DNA of 64,000 nucleotides from Ardenticatenaceae bacterium (GTDB lineage: Bacteria; Chloroflexota; Anaerolineae; Promineifilales; Promineifilaceae). Position 1 is the first letter of the stretch; every line of letters starts with the position of its first letter. Below the pieces are notes generated by a model, which worked only from the letters and a program-made list of their open reading frames with translations, ran no database searches and was not told the origin of the DNA. The position numbers were made by a program, and so were the translations under genes. The stretch lies in contig JACKCB010000001.1 in assembly GCA_020634235.1 (NCBI GenBank), forward strand, positions 930,001 to 994,000, read 5' to 3'. Shown here piece by piece: positions 35,670 through 44,229 of the stretch.

Positions 35670-36259
35670 GTCTGCCCCTTCTGGCGGCGGCGCAGGTGGG
35701 GCCGCCGGGTTAGTTCCGGCCACTGGCGGTACAGCAGCAGCGCCGACTGCGTTAGCAGCACGGCCAGCAATACCGGGTCGGGCAGCCACAGCAGCAGGAC
35801 CAGGCCCAGGCCCAGCAGCGTCAGCAGCACCGCCCAGCCGGAAGGCGTGATGAGCAGCGACCAGAAGATGAGCAGCAGCAGGCTGACCAGCGGGACTTTC
35901 CACAGGGTCAGGCCAATCCACACGCCGAGGGCGGCGGCCAGGGCCTTGCCGCCGCGCCAGCCCAGAAAGGGAGAGAAGGCATGGCCGGCCACCGGGGCCA
36001 GGGCGATGGGCACCGCGCCCCAGCCCTGAATGCCAAAGACGTAGTAGGCCAGCCCTACCGGCAGCGCTCCCTTGCAAACATCCAGCAGCAGGGCCACGGT
36101 GAACCAGGGGAAGCTGCCAGCGCGCAGCACGTTGGTCGCGCCGGGGTTCCGGTCGCCAAACTGGCGCACGTCTTTGCCCAGGGCCAGCCGGCCAACCAGG
36201 GGTGAGAAGGGGATGGCCCCCAACAAGAAACCGAGGAGTGTCCAGAAGAGTACGTTCAT
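35666..36259 (-). CDS. plsY: PlsY-family acyl-phosphate acyltransferase
   Basis: 197 residues from the ATG at 36259, ATGA-overlapping cruF. It is a multi-pass membrane protein (about five helices). The PlsY motifs are intact: GAIPFSPLVGRLALGKDVR, GDRNPGATNVLRAG, and GHAFSPFLGWRGGKALA. PlsY moves an acyl group from acyl-phosphate to glycerol-3-phosphate at the first step of phospholipid synthesis. Its position between a carotenoid hydratase and a carotenoid glycosyltransferase is unusual. It may be the housekeeping gene in an odd place or a paralogue that acylates the glycosylated carotenoid; a PlsX partner is not in the window. Confidence 0.88.
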   Translation of the reverse strand: MNVLFWTLLGFLLGAIPFSPLVGRLALGKDVRQFGDRNPGATNVLRAGSFPWFTVALLLDVCKGALPVGLAYYVFGIQGWGAVPIALAPVAGHAFSPFLGWRGGKALAAALGVWIGLTLWKVPLVSLLLLIFWSLLITPSGWAVLLTLLGLGLVLLLWLPDPVLLAVLLTQSALLLYRQWPELTRRPHLRRRQKGQT

Positions 36260-37107
36260 GGCGTGGGGTTCGGATCGTGCGGGGTGATTCGTGTTTCCTG
36301 CTGGGTGGATGGTTCGCCCGGCCGGGCCGCGATAACCGGCCACCAGCCAACCAGCACAAAAAGGCCCATGAGCAGGCCGCCGGCCAGGGCGGGGCCGGGC
36401 AGCCCCCAGAAAAAGGCCAGGCCAAAGCTCTCCAGGAACCAGGTAATGGTGTAGATGAACAGCAGCGGGCGCACCGGCAGCCCGGCCGGGCGCAGCAGCC
36501 AGGTCAGCAGAGCCGCAGTGAGCAGCCAGCCGGCGTAATTGCTCCAGGGAATGCCAAAGAAGCCGCCGGGGTTGTTCCACACCCACAGCCCCCAGGCTAC
36601 CATTTGCGGGTCCAGGAGCATGTCCCAGGCGGTGAGGGCGACGGCGCTGAGCAGGATGAAGCGCAGCCGGCGGCCGCGATAATGGTACACGGTGGCCCAG
36701 GCCGCGGGCAGCATCATGAACCAGGCCAGGGGGATGAGCAGCGGCACATGCCCCAACTGGGGCTGGAGCAGGTCGGTGTAGCTGTAGGGGCCAAAGGGGA
36801 AGCCGGTGCGGGAGCCGAGGAACTCGACCAGGAAGGTGAGCAGGCTGACGGCGGCGGCCAGCCGCAGGGTCCGCGCCCAGCCCCAGGCCTGCTGCAAGAT
36901 GGCCAGGACGGCGGCGGCCTGGGCCACCACGCTGACCACCAGCATCTGGCGCATGGCGCTCTGGCCCAGGGTCCAGTTGATGATGGGCACGCTGATCATG
37001 AGCAGGACCCAGGCGACGATGAGCAGCCCGGCCGGGAGCGAGACCCCCAGCCTGGCCAGGAGCGACCCGGCACGCAGCCCCTGACGCTGCTCACGCTGCG
37101 CCAACAT
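36256..37107 (-). CDS. cruF: CruF-like carotenoid 1',2'-hydratase
   Basis: 283 residues from the ATG at 37107; a GTG one codon earlier is also possible, since it overlaps the cyclase stop. It is an integral membrane protein of seven or so helices. EFLGSRTGFPFGPYSYTD, VPLLIPLAWFMM and TAWDMLLDPQMVAWGLWVW are the family motifs of CruF/bisanhydrobacterioruberin hydratase. The enzyme adds water across the psi-end double bond of a carotenoid to give a tertiary hydroxyl, which is the usual site for glycosylation. It sits between the cyclase and PlsY in a continuous overlapping gene string. Confidence 0.87.
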   Translation of the reverse strand: MLAQREQRQGLRAGSLLARLGVSLPAGLLIVAWVLLMISVPIINWTLGQSAMRQMLVVSVVAQAAAVLAILQQAWGWARTLRLAAAVSLLTFLVEFLGSRTGFPFGPYSYTDLLQPQLGHVPLLIPLAWFMMLPAAWATVYHYRGRRLRFILLSAVALTAWDMLLDPQMVAWGLWVWNNPGGFFGIPWSNYAGWLLTAALLTWLLRPAGLPVRPLLFIYTITWFLESFGLAFFWGLPGPALAGGLLMGLFVLVGWWPVIAARPGEPSTQQETRITPHDPNPTP

Positions 37108-37940
37108 CACGGCCGCTCCGGTTGGGGCAGGCGGCGACCGCGGCGGGCCAGCAGTTCGGCCAGCCGTGTCTGGCTTTCGCTGGCCAGCACCAGGGTCATG
37201 CCAAAGATGAGCAGCGTGTTGGTGAGGAAGAAAAAGAGGAACTCCTCAATGGGCAGCACGCCGCCCAGCAGCCAGCCCAGCGACTGGGCCGGGTCGATGG
37301 TCCACGTGCCGGAGCCAATGGCGATGGTATCGGCCAGGGCGAGGTAGAGGGTGGTGGGCACCAGGCCCACCAGCACCAGCCGGCGGTAGCGCCACAGCGT
37401 ATCCGCGCCAAAAGCGAGCTGCAGCATGATGGGGGGCAAGGCCCACACCAACTGCAGGGCCAGATAGGTGCCGGGTGCCCAGCGGCTGGCCAGGATGAAG
37501 GCCATCACGAGCCACACGAGGCCGGCGATGGCCACGCTGATCTGGCGCAGCCGGGGTTTGGGCCAATCGTTCCCGGCCGGGTTTGTCTCCCCGGCCGGGG
37601 CGCTGCCAGACCAGCGCCGCGCCCAAAAGAGGAACCACAACCCGGCCAGGATGGGCTGGACGATGAAGAAGGTGTACTCCTCAATCGGCACCCAGCCGAT
37701 GGTGAGGCCGGTGACCAGGTTGGGGTCATAGAACCAGACACCGGTGGCCACCAGGTAGTTATCCCAGGGGGTAGTGTAGAGCAGGGCCACCAGGACGTGA
37801 GCCGCCAGCACCCACCCGGCCGGGTAGCTGCGCAACTGCGCCGGCATTGGCCGCCCACGGCGCAGGTCCCAGGCAGTCAGGGCAGCCATGATGAGAATGG
37901 GGATGCCCACAAAGAGGGCCAGGAAGCCGAAGTAGGTCAT
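37107..37940 (-). CDS. CrtYcd-type lycopene cyclase (fused)
   Basis: 277 residues, predominantly membrane-embedded. Two homologous halves are visible: WDNYLVATGVWFYDPN with GWVPIEEYTFFIVQP (about 60-95), and DTIAIGSGTWTIDP with GVLPIEEFLFFFLTN (about 205-245). This duplicated PxEE pattern defines the CrtYc/CrtYd heterodimer-type cyclases and their natural fusions (CarR domain, archaeal CrtY). It would form a beta-ring on a psi-end. If it acts on one end only, with CruF hydrating the other, the product would be a gamma-carotene type pigment. GAGAAAG precedes the ATG. Confidence 0.85.
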   Translation of the reverse strand: MTYFGFLALFVGIPILIMAALTAWDLRRGRPMPAQLRSYPAGWVLAAHVLVALLYTTPWDNYLVATGVWFYDPNLVTGLTIGWVPIEEYTFFIVQPILAGLWFLFWARRWSGSAPAGETNPAGNDWPKPRLRQISVAIAGLVWLVMAFILASRWAPGTYLALQLVWALPPIMLQLAFGADTLWRYRRLVLVGLVPTTLYLALADTIAIGSGTWTIDPAQSLGWLLGGVLPIEEFLFFFLTNTLLIFGMTLVLASESQTRLAELLARRGRRLPQPERP

Positions 37941-37982
37941 AGTGCTTTCTCGGAAAGGTGTGGTCGCCGGGCAAGCGGCCGG

Positions 37983-39299
37983 CTAGCGACGACGGATGTG
38001 CATGAAGACCCCCGGCCGGGGTTCCAGGGTAGCACCCATGTAGGCGTGTACTGGTGGGCCGGTCAGGGTCAGGTCAAACTGCTGCAGCAGCCGGGCAAAG
38101 ACCACTTTGGCCTCGATTTGGGCGTAGGCGGCGCCGATGCAGTTGCGCGGGCCGCCGCCAAAGGGCACATAGGCGAAGGCCGGACGCTGCCCCCGCTCGG
38201 CGTGGGCAAAGCGCTCCGGCTGGAAGGCGGCCGGGTCGGGCCAATATTCGGCATCGCGGTGGCTGAGGTAGATGGAGTACATGATGCGCGTCCCGGCCGG
38301 GATGTGGTAGCCGGCCACCGTCAGGTCGACCGGTGCGCGCCGGTTGCCCACGTGAATCGGCGGATAGAGGCGCAGCGTCTCCTTGATGACCAGGTCCAGG
38401 TAGGCCAGGTCGCCCAGTTGGGCCAGGGTAGGCGGCTGGCGACCAACGACGGCGTCGACTTCAGCCCGGACCTGGGCCATAGCGGCCGGATGCCGGCCCA
38501 GCAGGTAGAGCATCCAGGCGAAGAGGGCGGTGCTGGTATCGTGGCCGGCAATGAGCATGGTCAGCAGTTGGTCGCGGATGAGATCGTCGCTCATGTCGGG
38601 GTTCTGCACCAGGCGGGTGAGCAGGTCTTCGCCGACGTAGCCCTGGGCCACGTCGGTCCGCCGGTCACGGATGATTTGATAGAGATAGTCGTCGACCGCT
38701 TGCAGACTGCGCTGGTAACCCGGCCGGGGCATACCTGGCCACACCACCCACAGGCCCGGGGCAATGTAACGCAGCATCTTCAGGATGGGCTGCCACAAAC
38801 GCTCCAGGTCTGGCCGGAAGTCCACCTGAAAAAGGGTGCCGATGAGGATGAGCAAGGCTACGCGCCGCATCTCATCCAGCATGTCCAGGGTGTCGCCATC
38901 ACGCCAGTGGCGGGTGATGGCGTCGGTATACTGCCACATCTGCGGCACGTGGGGGGCCACCTGTGGCTTCTGCAACACGGGGTCCATCTGGGCGCGCAGG
39001 TAGTCGTGGCTGGCGCCGTCTTCCACCAGGACGCCGTGGCGCAGGAGCCGGGTAACCGGGTCAGCTTCGGTGCGCCAGAGGAGTTGGTCCCGGCCGGTGA
39101 CCAACAGGTGGCGGTTGGTGACCGGGCCGGCCAGCACGGCCGGGCGAAAGCCGGGCAGATTTAGTTGGAAGGCCCGCCCGACTTCCGACTGCATCACTTC
39201 CAGCGCGCCCAGGGGGGAACGCTTCTGCCATAGGGCTTGCAGCGCCTGCAAACCAACCTGGCCATCGGCATGGGGGAGGGGGCACTTTTCGTCGGCCAT
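37983..39299 (-). CDS. Cytochrome P450, probable carotenoid hydroxylase
   Basis: 438 residues. The I-helix motif AGHDTST, the K-helix ExxR in KETLRLYPP, and the haem loop FGGGPRNCIGA (cysteine ligand) are intact. The group resembles CYP175-like beta-carotene hydroxylases, and the gene lies eight bases after crtI and 42 before the cyclase gene in the same operon. Ring hydroxylation at C-3 is the simplest proposal. No ferredoxin or reductase gene is adjacent, so electrons must come from elsewhere. The protein lacks a membrane anchor and should be soluble. Confidence 0.88.
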   Translation of the reverse strand: MADEKCPLPHADGQVGLQALQALWQKRSPLGALEVMQSEVGRAFQLNLPGFRPAVLAGPVTNRHLLVTGRDQLLWRTEADPVTRLLRHGVLVEDGASHDYLRAQMDPVLQKPQVAPHVPQMWQYTDAITRHWRDGDTLDMLDEMRRVALLILIGTLFQVDFRPDLERLWQPILKMLRYIAPGLWVVWPGMPRPGYQRSLQAVDDYLYQIIRDRRTDVAQGYVGEDLLTRLVQNPDMSDDLIRDQLLTMLIAGHDTSTALFAWMLYLLGRHPAAMAQVRAEVDAVVGRQPPTLAQLGDLAYLDLVIKETLRLYPPIHVGNRRAPVDLTVAGYHIPAGTRIMYSIYLSHRDAEYWPDPAAFQPERFAHAERGQRPAFAYVPFGGGPRNCIGAAYAQIEAKVVFARLLQQFDLTLTGPPVHAYMGATLEPRPGVFMHIRRR

Positions 39300-39307
39300 G
39301 TTGTCCC

Positions 39308-40849
39308 TTATGCGGCGAATTCAGGCTGTTCTTGTGGTTGGGGCTGGGGGACTACGTCCCGGCCGGTGCTGGACAGAATCAGGTCCTGCACGATCTTGGA
39401 GGAGGAAAGCACGCCCGGCAGGCCGGCGCCGGGATGGGTGCCGGCCCCTACAAAGTAAAGGTTGGCAAAATCCTCGGAGCGGTTATGCGGCCGGAACCAG
39501 GCGGACTGGGTCAGGACTGGCTCCACCGAAAAGGCGGAACCCATGTAGCTGCTCAAGGTCGTCTCGAAGTGCCGCGGGTCGATGTAATGCTCGGCGACGA
39601 TGTTGGCCTGCAAATCGGGCAGGTAGTTGTCTTCCAGGAACTGCATGATGCGGTCGCGGTAGGGCCTGGCGGCTTTGGTCCAGTCGATACCGGAGCCTTG
39701 ATGGGGTACGGGGGAAAGGACGTAGAAGGCTTCGTGCCCGGCCGGGGCCATGCTGGGGTCAGTGATGGTCGGCATATGCAGGTAGAGGGAGAAATCATCG
39801 GCCAGCTTCTTGTGGCCAAAGATGTCCTCCAGCAGTCCGCGATACCGCTCGCTCAGGATGATGTTGTGATGGGTTAGCTTTGTATCGTTGTAGCGCCGTT
39901 TGGTGCCAAAGTAAATGACAAAGAGCGACATGCTGTAGCGGGTGAGCTTTTTGTAGCGCAGGTCAGAGTTGCGCAAGCTGCGGTAGCGGGACGGGATCAT
40001 GTGCAGGTAGGTCGAGGCCACATCGGCGTTAGAGACGATATGGTCGGCGCGATGCACGCTGCCATCGGCCAGGCGAACGCCGCTCACGCGCTTGCCTTCC
40101 ACCAGAATCTCGGCCACCGAGGTGTTGTAATGGATGCGCCCGCCTAGTTCTTCGATCAGGCGCACCAGGGCATCGACCAGTGCCCCGGTGCCCCCACGGG
40201 CGTAGAAGATGCCCCACTCCCGTTCCAGGTAGTGGATCATGGCATAAATAGAGGTGGTATGGAACGGGTTGCCACCCACCAGCAGCGGGTGGAAGGAGAA
40301 GCAGCGGCGCAGGAATTCGTCCTGGATGAATTGGGACGCGTAGTTGTAGACCGTCTTGTGTGATTGCAGCCGCAGCAGGTCGGGGATAACCTTGACCATG
40401 TCGCCTACCTGCAAGAACGGCTTGTCGGCCAGTTCCACAAATCCTTTCTCAAAGATCGCCCTGGTGGTGCTCATGAACTGTTTGTAGCCGGCCACATCGG
40501 CCGGGCTCCACTGCGCTATCTGGTCATAGATGAAATCGGGGTCGTTATTGTAGTCGAAGGCGCGCCCCTCGTGGTTGAAGATGCGGTAGAAAGGATTCAC
40601 CGCCACAAATTCAACGTAATCCTCGCGGCGGCGGCCGGCCAGCGCAAAAATATCGTCGAACATGAAAGGCGCAGTAATCACGGTGGGGCCACCGTCGAAC
40701 TTAAAGCCATCCATTTCGTAGACATAGCCACGGCCACCCGGCTTGTCTCGCTGCTCAAAGATTTCCACCTGGTAGCCGTGGGCGGCCAGGCGCGCTGCGG
40801 CGCCCAAAGCGCCAAAGCCGCTGCCGATGATAATCGCCTTTTGCTTCAT
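39308..40849 (-). CDS. crtI: Phytoene desaturase (CrtI type)
   Basis: 513 residues, usual for CrtI. The FAD-binding loop IIIGSGFGALGAAARLAAHG, KPGGRGYVYEMDGFKFDGGPT, and C-terminal FANLYFVGAGTHPGAGLPG are characteristic. It is the first gene of the ten-gene carotenoid operon, with no phytoene synthase (crtB) in the window. AGGAGCATCAA precedes the ATG and is duplicated in tandem (40850-40871). The enzyme desaturates phytoene to lycopene or a related product at the membrane. The last 20 residues are Pro/Gln-rich and not conserved. Confidence 0.92.
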   Translation of the reverse strand: MKQKAIIIGSGFGALGAAARLAAHGYQVEIFEQRDKPGGRGYVYEMDGFKFDGGPTVITAPFMFDDIFALAGRRREDYVEFVAVNPFYRIFNHEGRAFDYNNDPDFIYDQIAQWSPADVAGYKQFMSTTRAIFEKGFVELADKPFLQVGDMVKVIPDLLRLQSHKTVYNYASQFIQDEFLRRCFSFHPLLVGGNPFHTTSIYAMIHYLEREWGIFYARGGTGALVDALVRLIEELGGRIHYNTSVAEILVEGKRVSGVRLADGSVHRADHIVSNADVASTYLHMIPSRYRSLRNSDLRYKKLTRYSMSLFVIYFGTKRRYNDTKLTHHNIILSERYRGLLEDIFGHKKLADDFSLYLHMPTITDPSMAPAGHEAFYVLSPVPHQGSGIDWTKAARPYRDRIMQFLEDNYLPDLQANIVAEHYIDPRHFETTLSSYMGSAFSVEPVLTQSAWFRPHNRSEDFANLYFVGAGTHPGAGLPGVLSSSKIVQDLILSSTGRDVVPQPQPQEQPEFAA

Positions 40850-41180
40850 TTGATGCTCCTTTGATGCTCCTTTGCCAACAGGGCCAGCCTCTCCCGGCCG
40901 GGGCCACTGTGCTTAAGATATGTGCAAATCCTGATTATCCGCCCTGTGGGCGCAATTCCCAAAAAAGCTAGATTTTGGGGCCAATTCTAGCGCCCAGTTG
41001 GAAGTTTGTCAATATAATGCACAGATATGGCTAATTATTTGCACAGTTTTTGTATCGTTGGGCATGTTCGGCACGGCCACGGGCAACCCGCCCCCCACTG
41101 GCTAGATGAACTGGACATCCTCGTTGAGCGCTACCAGGCGCTGCCCGCCTGCCAACAGCCGCCGCCCATGCGTACCGGGT
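40850..41180. other. Intergenic region upstream of the carotenoid operon
   Basis: 331 bases between crtI and the end of dinG, A+T-richer than its surroundings. It holds the duplicated AGGAGCATCAA ribosome site (40850-40871), one CCCGGCCGGG copy near 40895, and a weak minus-strand promoter. An inverted pair TGTGCAAAT (40921-40929) / ATTTGCACA (41037-41045) is also present. A plus-strand TATAAT (41013-41018) lies eight bases before an ATG at 41027 that opens a frame running into dinG antisense; I do not call that frame a gene. Confidence 0.6.
40933..40962 (-). promoter_or_regulatory. Candidate promoter of the carotenoid operon
   Basis: Minus strand TTGGGA (40962-40957) and GATAAT (40938-40933) with 18-base spacing. 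Transcription would start about 75 bases upstream of crtI. Confidence 0.35.
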
Positions 41181-43997
41181 CTAGGCGCTGTCCTCGCGCT
41201 CGCGATTCAGCCAGCGCAGCACCAGCTCCTCCAGGCGGTTGTGCCGCTGGCGCACGACCACGCACTCCGGCAGCGCATCCAGGAAGGATTGGCCGTAGCG
41301 CTTGGTCAGGAGCCGCTTGTCCAGGATCACCACCACACCTTCGTCATCACGGCGACGGATGAGGCGGCCAAATCCCTGGCGAAAGCGCAGCACCGCCTCG
41401 GGAATGGCGTAGTCAAAGAAGGGGTTCTCGAAGGTTTCAGAGCGGGCGGCGAAGATGGGGTCGGAGGGCACGTCGAAGGGGAGCTTGGCGATAATGACCG
41501 CTTGCAGCGCCCGGCCGGGGACGTCTACCCCCTCCCAAAATGACCGTGTGCCCAGCAGCACGGCCCGGCTGTCCGGCGCTTTGAACTGCGCCAGAAGCTG
41601 CTGGCGGGAGCTGCCCTCCGTTTGCTGCAACAGGGTCAGGCCTGCTTCGGCCAGCGGTTGGGCAATGGCCCGGCCGGTGACCACCAGTTGGCCGTAGGCG
41701 GTGAACAGCACCATCGTCCGGCCGCCCAGCGCCCTGGCCACGGCCACAATGGCCGACTCTACGTAGCGCTGGTAGCCCGGCTGGTTTGGCTCCGGCATGT
41801 CGCTCACCAGGTAGAGCAGGGTGGAGTTTTTGTAATTGAAGGGGGAGCCGACGGCCAGTTCGCTGCAATCATGGGCATAGAGCCGCTCGCGCAGATAGTC
41901 GAAGTTTACGACGCTGCTTCCGCCCCGGCCGGCGGTGCGCAGCGTGGCCGAGGTCAGGATAACGGTGTCTTTCTCGTTGAAGATATACTTCTCGACCAGT
42001 GGGCCAATGTGCAGGGGCGCGGCATTCAAGGAGACGCGGCGGCGGTGCAGTTCTACCCAGTAAATCATCTCCCCGGCCGGGTCGGCCACCACGTGATGCA
42101 GATTCAGCCGCGTCTCCGCCAGCTTCTGGCCCAGCGATTGCAGCGTCAGCAGCAGCGCCTCGCCATCTTCCACCTCGTAATTCTCCACAAAATCATCCAG
42201 ATTCTTCAGCAGTTCAGACAACCCCTTTACCACCGCCGTCAGCACATTGTTCAGGTTTTCCCAGGCGTAGGTCACCTCTTCCCAGGTCTCCAGGTTGCGC
42301 ATGGCCGGCAGCAGGCGCACCTGCTGGGCAAACTGGCTGGTGGCACGCACATGATCCTGCAAGAAGTAGTCAATCGCCTCGAAGAACTCCCCCAGCCGTT
42401 CCTGGGCCAGCGAAGCATCGTTGCGCAGGACATTGACATAACCATCAAAACGGCGGGCGACATCGGCATCCACCGCCCGAATCTGCCCCTGCACCTCCCC
42501 CAGCAGCCCGGCCCGCGGCCGGGTGATCTCCTCCAGCAGGGTCTCCAGGAAGCGCCGGTCAGCACGGAAGCTCAGCCCATCGGTAACCGCCGCCTCCAGG
42601 TGGTGCGCCTCGTCCACAATCAGGTCGCCATAGGGGGGCAGCACGCGGTTGCCGGTAGCCACGTCGGCCAGCACCAGCGAATGGTTGGCAATGACCAGGT
42701 GCGCCTGCTCCGCCCGCCGGCGGGCCATGTGCAGCGGGCATTTCTCCTCGCGGCAGATATCGGCGCGGCAGCCGTCATTGTCGGCACTCAAGCGATCCCA
42801 GGCCAGCCGCTCGCCGGGCGTGCGCATGGCGATTTCGCTCACGTCGCCGGACTCGGTCGTGGGCAGCCAGTTTAGAATGCGGGCGTAGAGAACCATCTCG
42901 TCGGCGCTGGCCGGGCCGCCGTGACGCATCTGTTGGAAAAGACGGGTACACAAGTAGTTGCGCTTGCCCTTTAGAACGGTGGCCCGCAGTTCAAAGGGCA
43001 GAAGCTGCTGCAAGGCGGGGATGTCCTTGTGCAAGAGCTGGTCCTGCAGGTTGATGGTGTTGGTGGAAATGACCACGCAGCGTTCGTTTTCGTGGGCAAA
43101 AAAGGCGGCGGGCAGCAGGTAGCCCACGCTCTTGCCGGTGCCGGTGCCCGCCTCAACGATGAGGTGTTCCTGGTTGTTGAAGGCGTGGGCCACGGCGGCT
43201 ACCATCTGCACCTGCTGGGGTCGGAATTCGTAATCGGGGAAGGCGCGGCTGAAGTTGCCCCCCGGCCGGAGCATGCCGGCAATGGTGTCTGCGTCGATGG
43301 ACTGCAAATTGTCCAGCGGGTTCAGGCTGTGCCCCGCCAGTTTGGGCGGATTAAACAGCTTACGCACCCGGCCGGGGCTTTGCCCAAACGCCGTGCGCCC
43401 GGCCGCGCTCAGCGCATCCTCAAAAAAACGGGTCTCTGGCCAACCCAGCCGGCGGCCCGTCTCCACAATCTCGCTGAGGATGCCAAACTCAAGCTGCTGT
43501 GCCCGCGCATACAACGCCAGGAAGAGGTCCACGGTGCGCCGGGCGTCGCCCAGAGCACGGTGGTCCTGCCGGCCGCGCGGGTTGGGTAGTTCCAGGTGGC
43601 GCCCCAGGGCATCGAGCGAGTAGCGACCGGCGGCGGGCAGCAAGATCGAGGCCAGGGTGATGGTATCGATCCGGTGCTGCCCCGCGCCAATGTGGGCCTG
43701 CTCCAGGAAACCCATGTCAAAGCCAACGTTGTGCCCCACGATGACATGATCGGCCAGCATGCGGCGCAGCGGTGTACGCAAACTGAAGATGCTGGGGGCG
43801 TCCGCCAACATGGCCGGCTGGATGCCGGTGAGGCTGGTGATTTCGGGTGGCAGTTCCCGGCCGGGGTCCACCAGTGACGACCACTCCTCCAAAATCTCGT
43901 CCCCACGAAAAACAACCGCCGCCACCTCGATAATGGCGTCTTCATAAGCGTCCAGGCCGGTGGTTTCCACGTCAACGGCCACGTAAGTTGTGTTCAT
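41181..43997 (-). CDS. dinG: DinG-family helicase with N-terminal DnaQ-type exonuclease
   Basis: 938 residues from the ATG at 43997, preceded by AAGGA; upstream codons in frame lack family sequence. Residues about 1-170 form a DEDDh 3'-5' exonuclease (VDVETTGLD, NVGFDMGFLE, HRALGDARRT). The XPD/DinG helicase follows with EAGTGTGKSVGYLLPA (Walker A) and VDEAHHLE (DEAH box). Between them lies a cysteine cluster around CRADICREEKCPL, probably a 4Fe-4S site. GFGRLIRRRDDEG is motif VI. Firmicute DinG has the exonuclease but usually lacks the Fe-S cluster; here both seem present. It is a DNA repair/R-loop helicase. The upstream promoter is an extended -10. Confidence 0.92.
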   Translation of the reverse strand: MNTTYVAVDVETTGLDAYEDAIIEVAAVVFRGDEILEEWSSLVDPGRELPPEITSLTGIQPAMLADAPSIFSLRTPLRRMLADHVIVGHNVGFDMGFLEQAHIGAGQHRIDTITLASILLPAAGRYSLDALGRHLELPNPRGRQDHRALGDARRTVDLFLALYARAQQLEFGILSEIVETGRRLGWPETRFFEDALSAAGRTAFGQSPGRVRKLFNPPKLAGHSLNPLDNLQSIDADTIAGMLRPGGNFSRAFPDYEFRPQQVQMVAAVAHAFNNQEHLIVEAGTGTGKSVGYLLPAAFFAHENERCVVISTNTINLQDQLLHKDIPALQQLLPFELRATVLKGKRNYLCTRLFQQMRHGGPASADEMVLYARILNWLPTTESGDVSEIAMRTPGERLAWDRLSADNDGCRADICREEKCPLHMARRRAEQAHLVIANHSLVLADVATGNRVLPPYGDLIVDEAHHLEAAVTDGLSFRADRRFLETLLEEITRPRAGLLGEVQGQIRAVDADVARRFDGYVNVLRNDASLAQERLGEFFEAIDYFLQDHVRATSQFAQQVRLLPAMRNLETWEEVTYAWENLNNVLTAVVKGLSELLKNLDDFVENYEVEDGEALLLTLQSLGQKLAETRLNLHHVVADPAGEMIYWVELHRRRVSLNAAPLHIGPLVEKYIFNEKDTVILTSATLRTAGRGGSSVVNFDYLRERLYAHDCSELAVGSPFNYKNSTLLYLVSDMPEPNQPGYQRYVESAIVAVARALGGRTMVLFTAYGQLVVTGRAIAQPLAEAGLTLLQQTEGSSRQQLLAQFKAPDSRAVLLGTRSFWEGVDVPGRALQAVIIAKLPFDVPSDPIFAARSETFENPFFDYAIPEAVLRFRQGFGRLIRRRDDEGVVVILDKRLLTKRYGQSFLDALPECVVVRQRHNRLEELVLRWLNREREDSA

Positions 43998-44080
43998 AAA
44001 GTCCTTCCAGCAGTGGGTTAGCGGGTCCGTGTTCCAACCGGTTAGCTTGTGGCTGACTGGCTGACCAGCGTAGCGAGCCA

Positions 44081-44091
44081 ATTATAGCACA
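44081..44091 (-). promoter_or_regulatory. Extended -10 promoter of dinG
   Basis: Minus strand TGTGCTATAAT contains the extended form TGC-TATAAT. The predicted start is about 77 bases before the dinG ATG. No LexA-type palindrome is recognised nearby. Confidence 0.5.
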
Positions 44092-44229
44092 GATATTCGG
44101 GTGTCACGTGGCGCCGGGGCGTTTTACGATTTGCCAGTTACGCGCTACGATCCCGGCGATAAGGTGGCCCGGTGGCTGCTCCTCCGGCCGGGTAGACTCC
44201 CGCATCACACAGGTGGGCAATAGACGACT

